Positions 1 to 5,107 of a stretch of 5,149 nucleotides of DNA are shown here, one piece after another. The notes under the pieces were generated by a model that was not told the DNA's origin, made no database searches, and worked only from the letters and a program-made list of their open reading frames with translations. Within the stretch, counting starts at the first letter, position 1, and each line of letters opens with the position of its first letter. The stretch comes from Clostridiales bacterium UBA4959 (lineage in GTDB: Bacteria; Bacillota; Clostridia; Oscillospirales; CAG-272), in the NCBI GenBank assembly GCA_002397345.1, contig DHAH01000140.1, positions 1 to 5,149 on the forward strand. Direction: 5' to 3'. The translations under genes were made by a program, and so were the position numbers.

Positions 1-465
1 GGTGGCTTTTTTTGTAATGATCACAAATTCGCGCCCATCTTCGGTATTGCGGTACAGACCCGCCATAAACAGGATATTGCCGTTTTTATCTTTCACAAAA
101 TGCTTGCGCTTTTCTTTGCCGAGCCGTTCCCACTCGAAAAACTCGCCCGCGGGCACGACGCAGCGCCCGGCTTCGATCAAACCCGAGAAAGTGGCGGCGG
201 TTTTTATCGTTTCACAGCGCGCGTTGATGATCTCTCCCGTGCCGCGCCATTTTTTAAACCCCCACTTGATGCTTTCAAAAGAAAGCCCCTCGCTGTTTTT
301 TATTAAAACAGGCGCGCGTTCGGTCGGCCGCACTTCGTCGCCGGGTCGCAGCGCTTCGTCATCGTCGGAAAATTCGTCCCTCACGATGCGCAGCGACATA
401 TTTTTAAGTATCTCGCGCACCTCGATGATTTCGTTTTCGGTCAAAGCCGTATATCTGCCGCACAT
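1..465 (-). CDS. SRAP (HMCES/YedK-like) abasic-site DNA-protein crosslink protein, 3' end cut off by window edge
   Basis: The first 155 codons are visible and the frame runs off the window without a stop. I translated it by hand from the ATG at 465. It opens with MCGRYTAL: after removal of Met, Cys2 is the catalytic nucleophile of the SRAP family. INARCET (Asn81) and the block GRCVVPAGEFFEW at 100-112 (Glu111, matching the conserved acidic residue of YedK) follow. The visible part ends at FVIITKKAT, just before where the family's active-site histidine should lie, so that residue cannot be checked. Known family role: self-proteolytic maturation exposes Cys2, which forms a thiazolidine crosslink with abasic sites in single-stranded DNA and shields them from error-prone processing. 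The gene starts 9 bases after the polymerase stop. Its weak GAGAGA ribosome binding site (470-475) touches that stop codon, so translational coupling and a shared transcript are likely. Full-length members are about 200-230 residues. Confidence 0.95.
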   Translation of the reverse strand, partial: MCGRYTALTENEIIEVREILKNMSLRIVRDEFSDDDEALRPGDEVRPTERAPVLIKNSEGLSFESIKWGFKKWRGTGEIINARCETIKTAATFSGLIEAGRCVVPAGEFFEWERLGKEKRKHFVKDKNGNILFMAGLYRNTEDGREFVIITKKAT

Positions 466-474
466 AAATCTCTC

Positions 475-1644
475 TCACCAATCTCTGGTGGTAACGGTCC
501 TTTCCACGTTCAATTTGCCGAACCTCGTTGTCAGCGCTTTTATGCGGCTGTCAATTTCGATGCTTGTTTCGCAGTCGTCGTCACCGAACAGCATGAGCTG
601 CTCGTTTTCGAGCGACTCGAGGTCGTCAGCCCGCACCCCGACGGAGCGCAGAGGTAATCTCCAATTGTAATTCGATTTAAACAGCTCAAAGGCATGGTTG
701 AAAACCATATTCGCGTTGTCGGTCGGATGCCTGATGGCGCGCTGACGGATTATCTGGTTAAACTGATTGTCTTTTATGCAGACGCTGATGCAGCCCGCTT
801 TCAAGCTGTGCTTTTTAAGCCGGGCGCAGACGGAGTTCGCCAAAAGATAAATGATCGCGCCGGCCTCGTCGTCATTGCGCAGATCGTCCGGCGGCGTTAT
901 CGTGTTGCCCACGCTGCCGATATCGTCTTTTTCGGGATGGAAGCCGCTGTCGTCGCCGTTTGCGAAGCGCCATAAATCGTACCCGACCTTGCCCAGCAGC
1001 TTTATGAGTGTCTCGGGTTCGGCGGTGGCTATGTCGCCTATTGTATTAATGCCGATCGAGCGCAGCTTTTTGCTTCTTTCGCTGCCGACAAACAGCAGGT
1101 CGGAGGCGGGCAGCCGCCACGCAAGCTGCTTGTAATTATCCCGCGATATAACCGTCGTGGCGTTGGGCTTTTTATAGTCGCTGCCCAGCTTTGAGAAGAT
1201 ATAGTTGTCGCTTACGCCCACGGACGCGCTTAACTGCTGCGTGTACATTATCTCCAGCCGGATCAGGTCGGCGATCTGCCTTGCCTCGTCCATGGTTACG
1301 CCGGATTTGGTGAGGTCGATCCACGATTCGTCCATGCCGTAGGGTATAATCGTATCGGTATACTTCAGATATATATTACGCGAAAATTTTGTTTCTTGCA
1401 AGTACTTTTTATAATCTGCCTTAACATATCCCAGCCCGGGGCAGATTTGTTTCGCCTGATAATAGTTTATCCCCGTAATGACGCCCGCTTTTTTCGCGAG
1501 ACTGTTTTTTGCCATGACGATGCTGTGCCGCATCTCGGGGTCGCCGCACACGGCGAACGGCACCTTCCGCAGGCTGGGATTTGCCTTTTCCTCCACCGAC
1601 GCGAAATAGTTGTTCATATCGCAATGAAGTATTACTCTTTCCAT
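475..1644 (-). CDS. dinB: Y-family translesion DNA polymerase (DinB/UmuC-like)
   Basis: Protein of 389 residues. MERVILHCDMNNYFASVE at 1-18 gives catalytic Asp9 and the steric-gate position Phe14. GMDESWIDLT at 103-112 supplies Asp105-Glu106. A helix-hairpin-helix follows at about 194-230 (LRSIGINTIGDIATAEPETL), then the little-finger domain from GNTITPPDDL (246) to RSVGVRADDLE. A beta-clamp motif, QLMLF, lies at 349-353. Unusually for DinB it is not terminal: about 36 residues follow, including a basic stretch (SRIKALTTRFGKLNVER). From memory this is the layout of clostridial and Bacillus YqjW-type enzymes. The role is lesion bypass by low-fidelity synthesis. The ATG at 1644 is chosen because GAGGAG lies 7 bases upstream and the conserved family N-terminus begins there. 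An in-frame ATG at 1755 would lie in the promoter. The gene leads an operon with the SRAP gene. The dinB symbol is by family; orthology to E. coli Pol IV is not implied. Confidence 0.95.
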   Translation of the reverse strand: MERVILHCDMNNYFASVEEKANPSLRKVPFAVCGDPEMRHSIVMAKNSLAKKAGVITGINYYQAKQICPGLGYVKADYKKYLQETKFSRNIYLKYTDTIIPYGMDESWIDLTKSGVTMDEARQIADLIRLEIMYTQQLSASVGVSDNYIFSKLGSDYKKPNATTVISRDNYKQLAWRLPASDLLFVGSERSKKLRSIGINTIGDIATAEPETLIKLLGKVGYDLWRFANGDDSGFHPEKDDIGSVGNTITPPDDLRNDDEAGAIIYLLANSVCARLKKHSLKAGCISVCIKDNQFNQIIRQRAIRHPTDNANMVFNHAFELFKSNYNWRLPLRSVGVRADDLESLENEQLMLFGDDDCETSIEIDSRIKALTTRFGKLNVERTVTTRDW

Positions 1645-1651
1645 GAGAATG

Positions 1652-1657
1652 CTCCTC
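1652..1657 (-). promoter_or_regulatory. Ribosome binding site of the polymerase gene
   Basis: GAGGAG on the minus strand, 7 bases from the ATG at 1644. It decides the start against the longer in-frame ATG at 1755, which has no such site and would lie upstream of the predicted transcription start. Confidence 0.8.
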
Positions 1658-1663
1658 GTTAAT

Positions 1664-1677
1664 AAAATGCATGTTCG
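1664..1677 (-). promoter_or_regulatory. LexA-box-like site in the polymerase leader
   Basis: The minus strand reads CGAACATGCATTTT. It matches 12 of 14 positions of the Gram-positive SOS box CGAACRNRYGTTYC; the first half is perfect and the second degraded. It lies in the predicted 5' leader, 20 bases before the start codon. The degraded half-site makes binding uncertain. Confidence 0.35.
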
Positions 1678-1707
1678 CGTATTGTGCTCGTATATATTAG
1701 TATATGA

Positions 1708-1721
1708 CGCACAAATGTTCT
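1708..1721 (-). promoter_or_regulatory. Second LexA-box-like site at the predicted transcription start
   Basis: The minus strand reads AGAACATTTGTGCG. The core GAAC-N4-GTGC differs from GAAC-N4-GTTC by one base, though only about 10 of 14 positions of the longer consensus match. Its position, immediately downstream of the -10 box, is where a repressor of this polymerase operon would be expected. The site is inferred from position and partial match only. Confidence 0.35.
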
Positions 1722-1726
1722 TTAGT

Positions 1727-1755
1727 ATTATAATATACGCCGCGGGGATTTTCAA
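1727..1755 (-). promoter_or_regulatory. SigA-type promoter of the polymerase-SRAP operon
   Basis: On the minus strand, a -35 box TTGAAA (1750-1755) and a perfect -10 box TATAAT (1727-1732) are separated by exactly 17 bases. The predicted start is near 1720, giving a leader of about 76 bases. This is the best promoter in the window, and the LexA-like sites lie at and below its start point. Confidence 0.8.
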
Positions 1756-1770
1756 GTGAAACTCGTCGCG

Positions 1771-1787
1771 GGGTGGAGACCCGTTTT
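1771..1787 (+). repeat. Degenerate hairpin repeat unit
   Basis: GGGT-GGAG-ACCC followed by GTTTT. It resembles the hairpin-CCGTTTT half of the better-preserved units just downstream, but its stem is only 4 bp and it has no clear GTAGGG side. It is listed as a possible fourth, decayed member of the cluster. Confidence 0.35.
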
Positions 1788-1817
1788 GTAGGGAGCGACG
1801 CCCCCGTCGCTCCGTTT
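1788..1817 (+). repeat. GTAGGG-hairpin-CCGTTT repeat unit, plus orientation
   Basis: It starts GTAGG and ends CTCCGTTT. Between these lies a perfect 9-bp hairpin: GGAGCGACG at 1792-1800, a CCCC loop at 1801-1804, and CGTCGCTCC at 1805-1813. It has the same outer bases as the two units at 1822-1898 but a different stem sequence and the opposite orientation. The stem is conserved as a structure, not as a sequence. No long T-run follows, so it is a poor terminator in either direction. Confidence 0.65.
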
Positions 1818-1821
1818 ACGG

Positions 1822-1850
1822 AAAAAACGGTCGGGCATGGAAACCCGACC
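1822..1850 (-). terminator. Rho-independent terminator, second of two after the sigma gene
   Basis: Read on the minus strand: stem GGTCGGG / CCCGACC (1844-1850 and 1829-1835), an 8-base loop, then G and six T (1822-1827). The 7-bp perfect stem plus T-run is a typical intrinsic terminator. It also separates sigma-gene transcription from the polymerase promoter at 1755. Confidence 0.7.
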
Positions 1851-1862
1851 CTACATATCGAT

Positions 1863-1889
1863 AAAAAACGGTCGGGCATGGAAGCCCGA
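1863..1889 (-). terminator. Rho-independent terminator, first after the sigma gene
   Basis: On the minus strand: stem TCGGGC / GCCCGA (1884-1889 and 1872-1877), loop TTCCAT, then CCG and six T (1863-1868). It begins 15 bases past the sigma stop codon, the usual place for a terminator. Confidence 0.7.
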
Positions 1890-1904
1890 TCCTACATAGT
1901 CCGT

Positions 1905-3527
1905 TTATTTCCTATACAGCAGCTCAATTCCCGCCGCGCTGGCGGCGTAGTCCTGCGGGATGGCGAGCGTGCCGCCGTCGTTCATGCCGTAGTATAATAC
2001 ATAGCCGAGCGGCCAGAAATTCAACATCATGATCCGGTTGACATATTCCTCGAGCAAATCCTCGCGTATCAGCGGCAGCAGCATACGGTCGGACAGCTCC
2101 GAAACCGCTTCGACATATTTTATCGCCAGCGGATGCAGCGGCGCCGCGAGAATTTCTATAATCTCCTGCTGCTGCTCCCATGTCATGACCGGCATTGTCA
2201 GCCGCAGCGACGAGCCGTCGCGCCGCAGATAGCCCAGCCGTACCAGCGCCGCCGCTTGCTCCTCCTGATTGCGCGTGAGCGGATAGCCGGGGTTGTCGTA
2301 CAGCTTCATCACCATATCGGCGTTCTCGTCGGTGATGATGAAGTCGCGTTCGCCGAACGGCTGCGCTTGGAACAGGTTCGCGTGGCAGATGCGGCTGTAA
2401 TCGGAGGTTTTGAAATGCTTGTGCAGATTGCTCCAGCTCGCTTCTTTAAGCTCTCTGTAAACTATCTGCTCGTCGGGCATTGTCACCGTTCCGTTAATGC
2501 GATAGTCCTTGCCGTTGCCGTCGGGCACCTTGCCCGCCCATTTGCCGCGATAGATGCCGAGCATATCCTTTGACAGCGCCGAGCAGGCGTGGACATACAA
2601 AATCCACAGCAGATAAGAGAAGTCGAATTCGCTGCCATAGAAACCTATCGCGCGGATTTTATCTTCGACAGATTTTATCGCTTCGGTGACCTCCGCGCCG
2701 ATATTGGCGAAAATCCGCGAATGCTCGTAATTATAATCAGCGCTTGCCTGCGCGGGGAGTATGACAAAATCGGTTATGTATCTGCCGTTCGAAGTTTCTT
2801 TCAGGAACTTTTTATCCAGCAGATATTTCAGCCTGTCCTCGAAATATACGGGCGCGACGCCGATCTCGTCGGCAATTTCGCGCACGGTGAGCGCCTTCCC
2901 GCGGCAGGCGACGAAAATCTGTTTTGCCATGATGTCGCTTACTTTATCCCAATAATCGGGCATATTATAACCGCCCACTAAATCGAGGCGCGCGGGGGCG
3001 AAAGCCGCCCTTCCGGTGTTGTTCATTTCTTGCAACCCTTTCTTTGTGTTGTTTTTCGCGTCAAAAAGACGCCGTTTGACAGTCCCGACGGGGATGTCCA
3101 GTCGTTTAGCTATACAGGCGACGCTCTCACCGCGCAGATAAAACGCTATAATAACCTCGCGGTGGAGCGCCGACAAGCGGGAAAGCGCCAAATTGAGCCG
3201 CGACTTTTCCTCCGCGTCGGCTTCGCCGTTGATGAAATCGTCGATAGCGCTGTCGGACGCGATGCTGCATTCTGTATCGCCGATGAATTCGTCAAGCGAT
3301 ACGGCGTTATACCGTTTCATGCGCAGGAACAGATTGAACCGGTTGCGCGCCAGCGCCCAATACCATGCATGGAAGTTTTCGACTGCCTTATCGCTTTTGC
3401 GCAGACCGCGCAGCGCTTCGCACATAATGTCCTGCGCCAGATCTTCCGCGTCGGACGCGTTATTCAGCCTGCGGTAGCAGAACATAAACGTCGCGTTGAT
3501 TAATTCCTCTGTGAAAATTTCGCCCAA
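1905..3527 (-). CDS. ECF-like sigma-70 family factor with a C-terminal extension of about 370 residues
   Basis: 540 residues, against about 160-200 for a plain ECF sigma factor. Sigma region 2 spans about 5-75, with the core-binding motif DAEDLAQDI at 26-34 and HAWYWALARNRFNLFLRMKR at 53-72 (promoter melting and -10 recognition). Region 4 spans about 108-160; its helix-turn-helix is ESVACIAKRLDIPVGTVKRR. After a linker (TGRAAFAPARLDL, 171-183) come two winged-helix-like blocks. Block one has LTVREIADEIGVAP and the wing KFLKETSNGRYITDF at 213-254. Block two has EEQAAALVRLGYLRR and the wing DGSSLRLTMPV near 422-447. An aromatic stretch (FSYLLWILYVHACSA) lies at 303-317. There is no membrane segment and no recognised anti-sigma partner. 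It starts at TTG; no in-frame ATG or GTG fits AGGAG at 3536-3540. I recall similar uncharacterised clostridial proteins. The regulon and signal are unknown. Confidence 0.85.
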   Translation of the reverse strand: MGEIFTEELINATFMFCYRRLNNASDAEDLAQDIMCEALRGLRKSDKAVENFHAWYWALARNRFNLFLRMKRYNAVSLDEFIGDTECSIASDSAIDDFINGEADAEEKSRLNLALSRLSALHREVIIAFYLRGESVACIAKRLDIPVGTVKRRLFDAKNNTKKGLQEMNNTGRAAFAPARLDLVGGYNMPDYWDKVSDIMAKQIFVACRGKALTVREIADEIGVAPVYFEDRLKYLLDKKFLKETSNGRYITDFVILPAQASADYNYEHSRIFANIGAEVTEAIKSVEDKIRAIGFYGSEFDFSYLLWILYVHACSALSKDMLGIYRGKWAGKVPDGNGKDYRINGTVTMPDEQIVYRELKEASWSNLHKHFKTSDYSRICHANLFQAQPFGERDFIITDENADMVMKLYDNPGYPLTRNQEEQAAALVRLGYLRRDGSSLRLTMPVMTWEQQQEIIEILAAPLHPLAIKYVEAVSELSDRMLLPLIREDLLEEYVNRIMMLNFWPLGYVLYYGMNDGGTLAIPQDYAASAAGIELLYRK

Positions 3528-3535
3528 ATGACACT

Positions 3536-3540
3536 CTCCT
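3536..3540 (-). promoter_or_regulatory. Ribosome binding site supporting a TTG start
   Basis: AGGAG on the minus strand, 8 bases before the TTG at 3527. The GTG inside the spacer is out of frame, so TTG is the only start that fits. The first in-frame ATG would remove the start of region 2. Confidence 0.65.
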
Positions 3541-3553
3541 TCCGCTATAAATT

Positions 3554-3563
3554 CAACCGGTTG
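3554..3563. promoter_or_regulatory. Perfect 10-bp palindrome at the predicted sigma-gene transcription start
   Basis: CAACCGGTTG reads the same on both strands. It sits 3-12 bases below the -10 box of the sigma gene, straddling the expected start point (about 3559), a typical operator position. No regulator can be assigned. A second small inverted repeat (GTGT-G-ACAC, 3574-3582) lies just above the -10 box. Confidence 0.35.
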
Positions 3564-3565
3564 TA

Positions 3566-3597
3566 ATTATATAGTGTCACACAAATGGAAAAGGTTC
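3566..3597 (-). promoter_or_regulatory. Candidate promoter of the sigma-factor gene
   Basis: On the minus strand a perfect TATAAT lies at 3566-3571. No SigA -35 box exists at 16-18 bases (the hexamer at 17 is CCTTTT). Instead GCGAACCTTTT, resembling the GAAC-type -35 element of ECF promoters, lies at 3588-3598. The gene may be read from a weak SigA promoter, by an activator, or by an ECF factor, possibly itself. The -10 box is seen directly; the rest is inference. Confidence 0.4.
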
Positions 3598-3598
3598 G

Positions 3599-4513
3599 CT
3601 ATAGAATCCCTGTTTGTTTTAAGAAAACCGTGTGGCAGCATAAATAATACGGCAGCACATAAATCGCCGCCACGATGCCGAGCGTGAAAAATCCGACCGC
3701 CCACCAGCCGGCAAAGCTGAGCATCAGCGCGGCGGCTTCGGCTTTATGCCCGCGCATAGTCTCCGCCGAGCGTTTCGCGGCTTGGCGCAGCGTGAGCGCA
3801 GGGTCGGACACATATAGCGGCGCGGCGGCGAAGTTCCGTGCGCGGCTATACAGACCCAAGACCACGAAAATCGCGGAGAGCGCGCACGCAGTCGGCAGGA
3901 ACGGAAAGCTTTCCGGCATAAACGCCGATAAAAACGCAAGCCGCCCGCCGCGCTCTGAAACCGCCCAGATCGGCAGCACGGCAAGCGCAACGTGAAACGC
4001 ACACCGCAGCACTGTGACCGCGCCCAGCGCAGACGCGCGCCGGTATGCGTCCGCCGACGCGAAAAAGTGACCCAGTCCGCCCGCGCTGAAGGGCGAGAGC
4101 CCGCGCTTTTCGGGGGTGTACATTGTGCGCCCGTCAAACAAAGTCTCCTCCCGAACGGCGCGGATTACGCAGAGCAGCAGCCCCGCCGCCAGCGGAGTCA
4201 GGGCGGCGAGCATGAGTAAATCGCCCGCCAGCGCGCCCGCGGAGTCGAGCGCTGCGTTTGCGGCGGGCGTCATCTGCTCGGTGAGCACGCTCCCAAACGG
4301 CGTTTCGGGCGCCGCGGTCGAGCTTGCCGCGATGAAATCGATTGACGGCAGCGCGAAAAACGCGCTTACAACCGTTTTACACGCCGCCGCGACTAAAAAA
4401 ATCAGTACCGACATGGCGGCAAGCGGCGGCAGCGCGCCGCTGGAACGTAAAAAACGTTTCGCTTCGGCTTTGACCTCGCGCGGCGTAAAAGGTTCGCGTT
4501 TTTGCCGATTCAC
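3599..4513 (-). CDS. DUF975-like integral membrane protein
   Basis: 304 residues, about six membrane segments: 30-58, 95-118, 163-185, 205-223, 258-275 and 277-298. A basic, proline-containing cytosolic N-terminus (MNRQKREPFTPREVKAEAKR) precedes them. The C-terminal third carries the DUF975 pattern as I remember it: DPALTLRQAAKRS-x-MRGHK at 237-257, then LSFAGWWAVGFFTLGIVAAI with PYY at 288-290. The first half is Ala-rich and poorly conserved, with a long outside loop at 59-94. No enzymatic residues are evident, and the family function is unknown. The start is GTG at 4513 because GGAGG lies 7 bases upstream. A further AAGGAG at 4537-4542 lies upstream without a standard start codon. The gene ends 71 bases before the sigma gene on the same strand, with no clear terminator between, so read-through is possible. 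It is GC-rich compared with the spacers. Confidence 0.75.
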   Translation of the reverse strand: MNRQKREPFTPREVKAEAKRFLRSSGALPPLAAMSVLIFLVAAACKTVVSAFFALPSIDFIAASSTAAPETPFGSVLTEQMTPAANAALDSAGALAGDLLMLAALTPLAAGLLLCVIRAVREETLFDGRTMYTPEKRGLSPFSAGGLGHFFASADAYRRASALGAVTVLRCAFHVALAVLPIWAVSERGGRLAFLSAFMPESFPFLPTACALSAIFVVLGLYSRARNFAAAPLYVSDPALTLRQAAKRSAETMRGHKAEAAALMLSFAGWWAVGFFTLGIVAAIYVLPYYLCCHTVFLKQTGIL

Positions 4514-4520
4514 AGGCTTT

Positions 4521-4525
4521 CCTCC
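4521..4525 (-). promoter_or_regulatory. Ribosome binding site supporting a GTG start
   Basis: GGAGG on the minus strand, 7 bases before the GTG at 4513. It is the strongest Shine-Dalgarno match near the 5' end and decides the start. Confidence 0.7.
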
Positions 4526-4564
4526 GATGTAATAAACTCCTTATGATTATTGACGCCGGAGGAT

Positions 4565-4594
4565 ATTGTAATCGGGCTGCTTAACTTTTCACAA
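4565..4594 (-). promoter_or_regulatory. Possible promoter of the membrane-protein gene
   Basis: On the minus strand, TTGTGA (4589-4594) and TACAAT (4565-4570) are 18 bases apart. The -35 box lies inside the last codons of fucU and the -10 box past its stop. No terminator hairpin is visible between fucU and this gene, so co-transcription from the fucU promoter is an equally good reading. Confidence 0.4.
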
Positions 4595-5012
4595 CGCCTT
4601 TTTTGAGTATTATATTGGCGTAAATTGCGCGCTCGCCGGTCATGAGGACGGCGTAGGCGCGCTTGGCGCGCTCGTAAAACGCGGAGCGCTCGATAAGCTC
4701 GAGGGGCGCGGCTGTGTGCTTAGCGGCGATGGCGCGGAACTCGTCCCAGATGGGGATCTCCAGCGCTTCGTCACGTTCGGCTTTCGCCATCAGCGCCAGC
4801 GGAGGCGCGTATTCGTCGAGCGGGAACAGCGATAAAATCGCGTCGAGCAGCTCGGGTACGCCGTGCCCGTCGGCGCGCAGCAGAATCGAATTTTTGGCAC
4901 AGCTCGCGCCCGGGAAGTTGCCGTCGGCGAGCACGATCTCATCGCCGTGACCCATTTCACACAGTACTTTAAGCAGCTCGGGCGATATAATGGAAGGAAT
5001 TCCGCGAAGCAT
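4581..5012 (-). CDS. fucU: L-fucose mutarotase (RbsD/FucU family)
   Basis: 143 residues, the normal length for FucU. It begins MLRGIPSIISPELLKVL, followed by MGHGDEIVLADGNFP (20-34), which carries the family catalytic His22 and Asp30. RADGHGVPELLDAIL (46-60), IPIWDEF, FYERAKRAYAV (112-122) and GERAIYANIILKKG (126-139) are all typical of FucU, not RbsD, where the C-terminus differs. The enzyme interconverts the alpha and beta anomers of L-fucose in the cytosol as a ring-shaped oligomer, feeding fucose isomerase. The ATG at 5012 is supported by GAGGT 8 bases upstream. No fucose permease, isomerase, kinase or regulator is visible in the window; they could lie upstream beyond the edge or elsewhere. 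A wider specificity within the family (for example ribose or other sugars) cannot be excluded. Confidence 0.95.
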   Translation of the reverse strand: MLRGIPSIISPELLKVLCEMGHGDEIVLADGNFPGASCAKNSILLRADGHGVPELLDAILSLFPLDEYAPPLALMAKAERDEALEIPIWDEFRAIAAKHTAAPLELIERSAFYERAKRAYAVLMTGERAIYANIILKKGVVKS

Positions 5013-5046
5013 AAAAAAACACCTCTTTTAATAAATAATTACCTGC

Positions 5047-5075
5047 ATTATACCACATTCCAATGCCGTTTACCA
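5047..5075 (-). promoter_or_regulatory. Extended -10 promoter of fucU
   Basis: On the minus strand, TGGTATAAT gives a perfect -10 box (5047-5052) with the TGn extension. The hexamer 17 bases upstream, TGGTAA (5070-5075), is a weak -35, which an extended -10 can offset. The predicted start near 5040 gives a leader of about 28 bases. Confidence 0.65.
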
Positions 5076-5107
5076 TACGGTGGAACGGGGGAACGGGGGA
5101 ACGGTCG
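5076..5107. repeat. Four tandem octamers, consensus AACGGGGG
   Basis: The plus strand reads TACGGTGG, AACGGGGG, AACGGGGG, AACGGTCG. The two inner copies are perfect and the outer two each differ at two positions. The array abuts the weak -35 box of fucU. It could be a repeated regulator site or simple slippage. Confidence 0.65.

Larger units (their letters stand above)
1822..1898. repeat. Two tandem copies of a 36-bp hairpin repeat, minus orientation
   Basis: The copies span 1822-1857 and 1863-1898, with a 41-base period. They differ at only two positions (A/G at the loop edge and C/T in the stem). Each reads, on the minus strand, TATGTAGG, then a hairpin, then GACCGTTTTTT. They share the GTAGGG...CCGTTT outer pattern with the unit at 1788-1817, which is inverted relative to them. 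The high identity suggests a recent tandem duplication. Short intergenic elements of this look recur in many Clostridia genomes, as far as I recall. Confidence 0.75.

Noticed and set aside
2..670. Long plus-strand open frame opposite the SRAP and polymerase genes
   Set aside because: It is Ser/Arg-rich without family motifs, and the minus strand carries two clear conserved proteins across the same bases.
1645..1755. N-terminal extension of the polymerase to the ATG at 1755
   Set aside because: It would overlap the -35 and -10 boxes, has no ribosome binding site, and lies before the conserved family N-terminus.
1697..1879. Small minus-strand frame of 60 codons across the repeat cluster
   Set aside because: It is made of repeat and promoter sequence with no convincing ribosome binding site.
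1822..1898. CRISPR array
   Set aside because: Only two 36-base repeats with a 5-base gap. There are no spacers of CRISPR length and no cas gene nearby.
2133..3503. Several plus-strand frames of 130-157 codons opposite the sigma gene
   Set aside because: They are mirror frames of a GC-rich coding region. The sigma motifs on the minus strand are unmistakable.
4526..4580. Terminator between fucU and the membrane-protein gene
   Set aside because: I could find no stable stem followed by a T-run in this spacer.
4581..5012. RbsD (ribose pyranase) in place of FucU
   Set aside because: The GHGDEIVLAD and FYERAKRAYAV motifs, the length of 143 and the GERAIYANIILKKG end fit FucU better.
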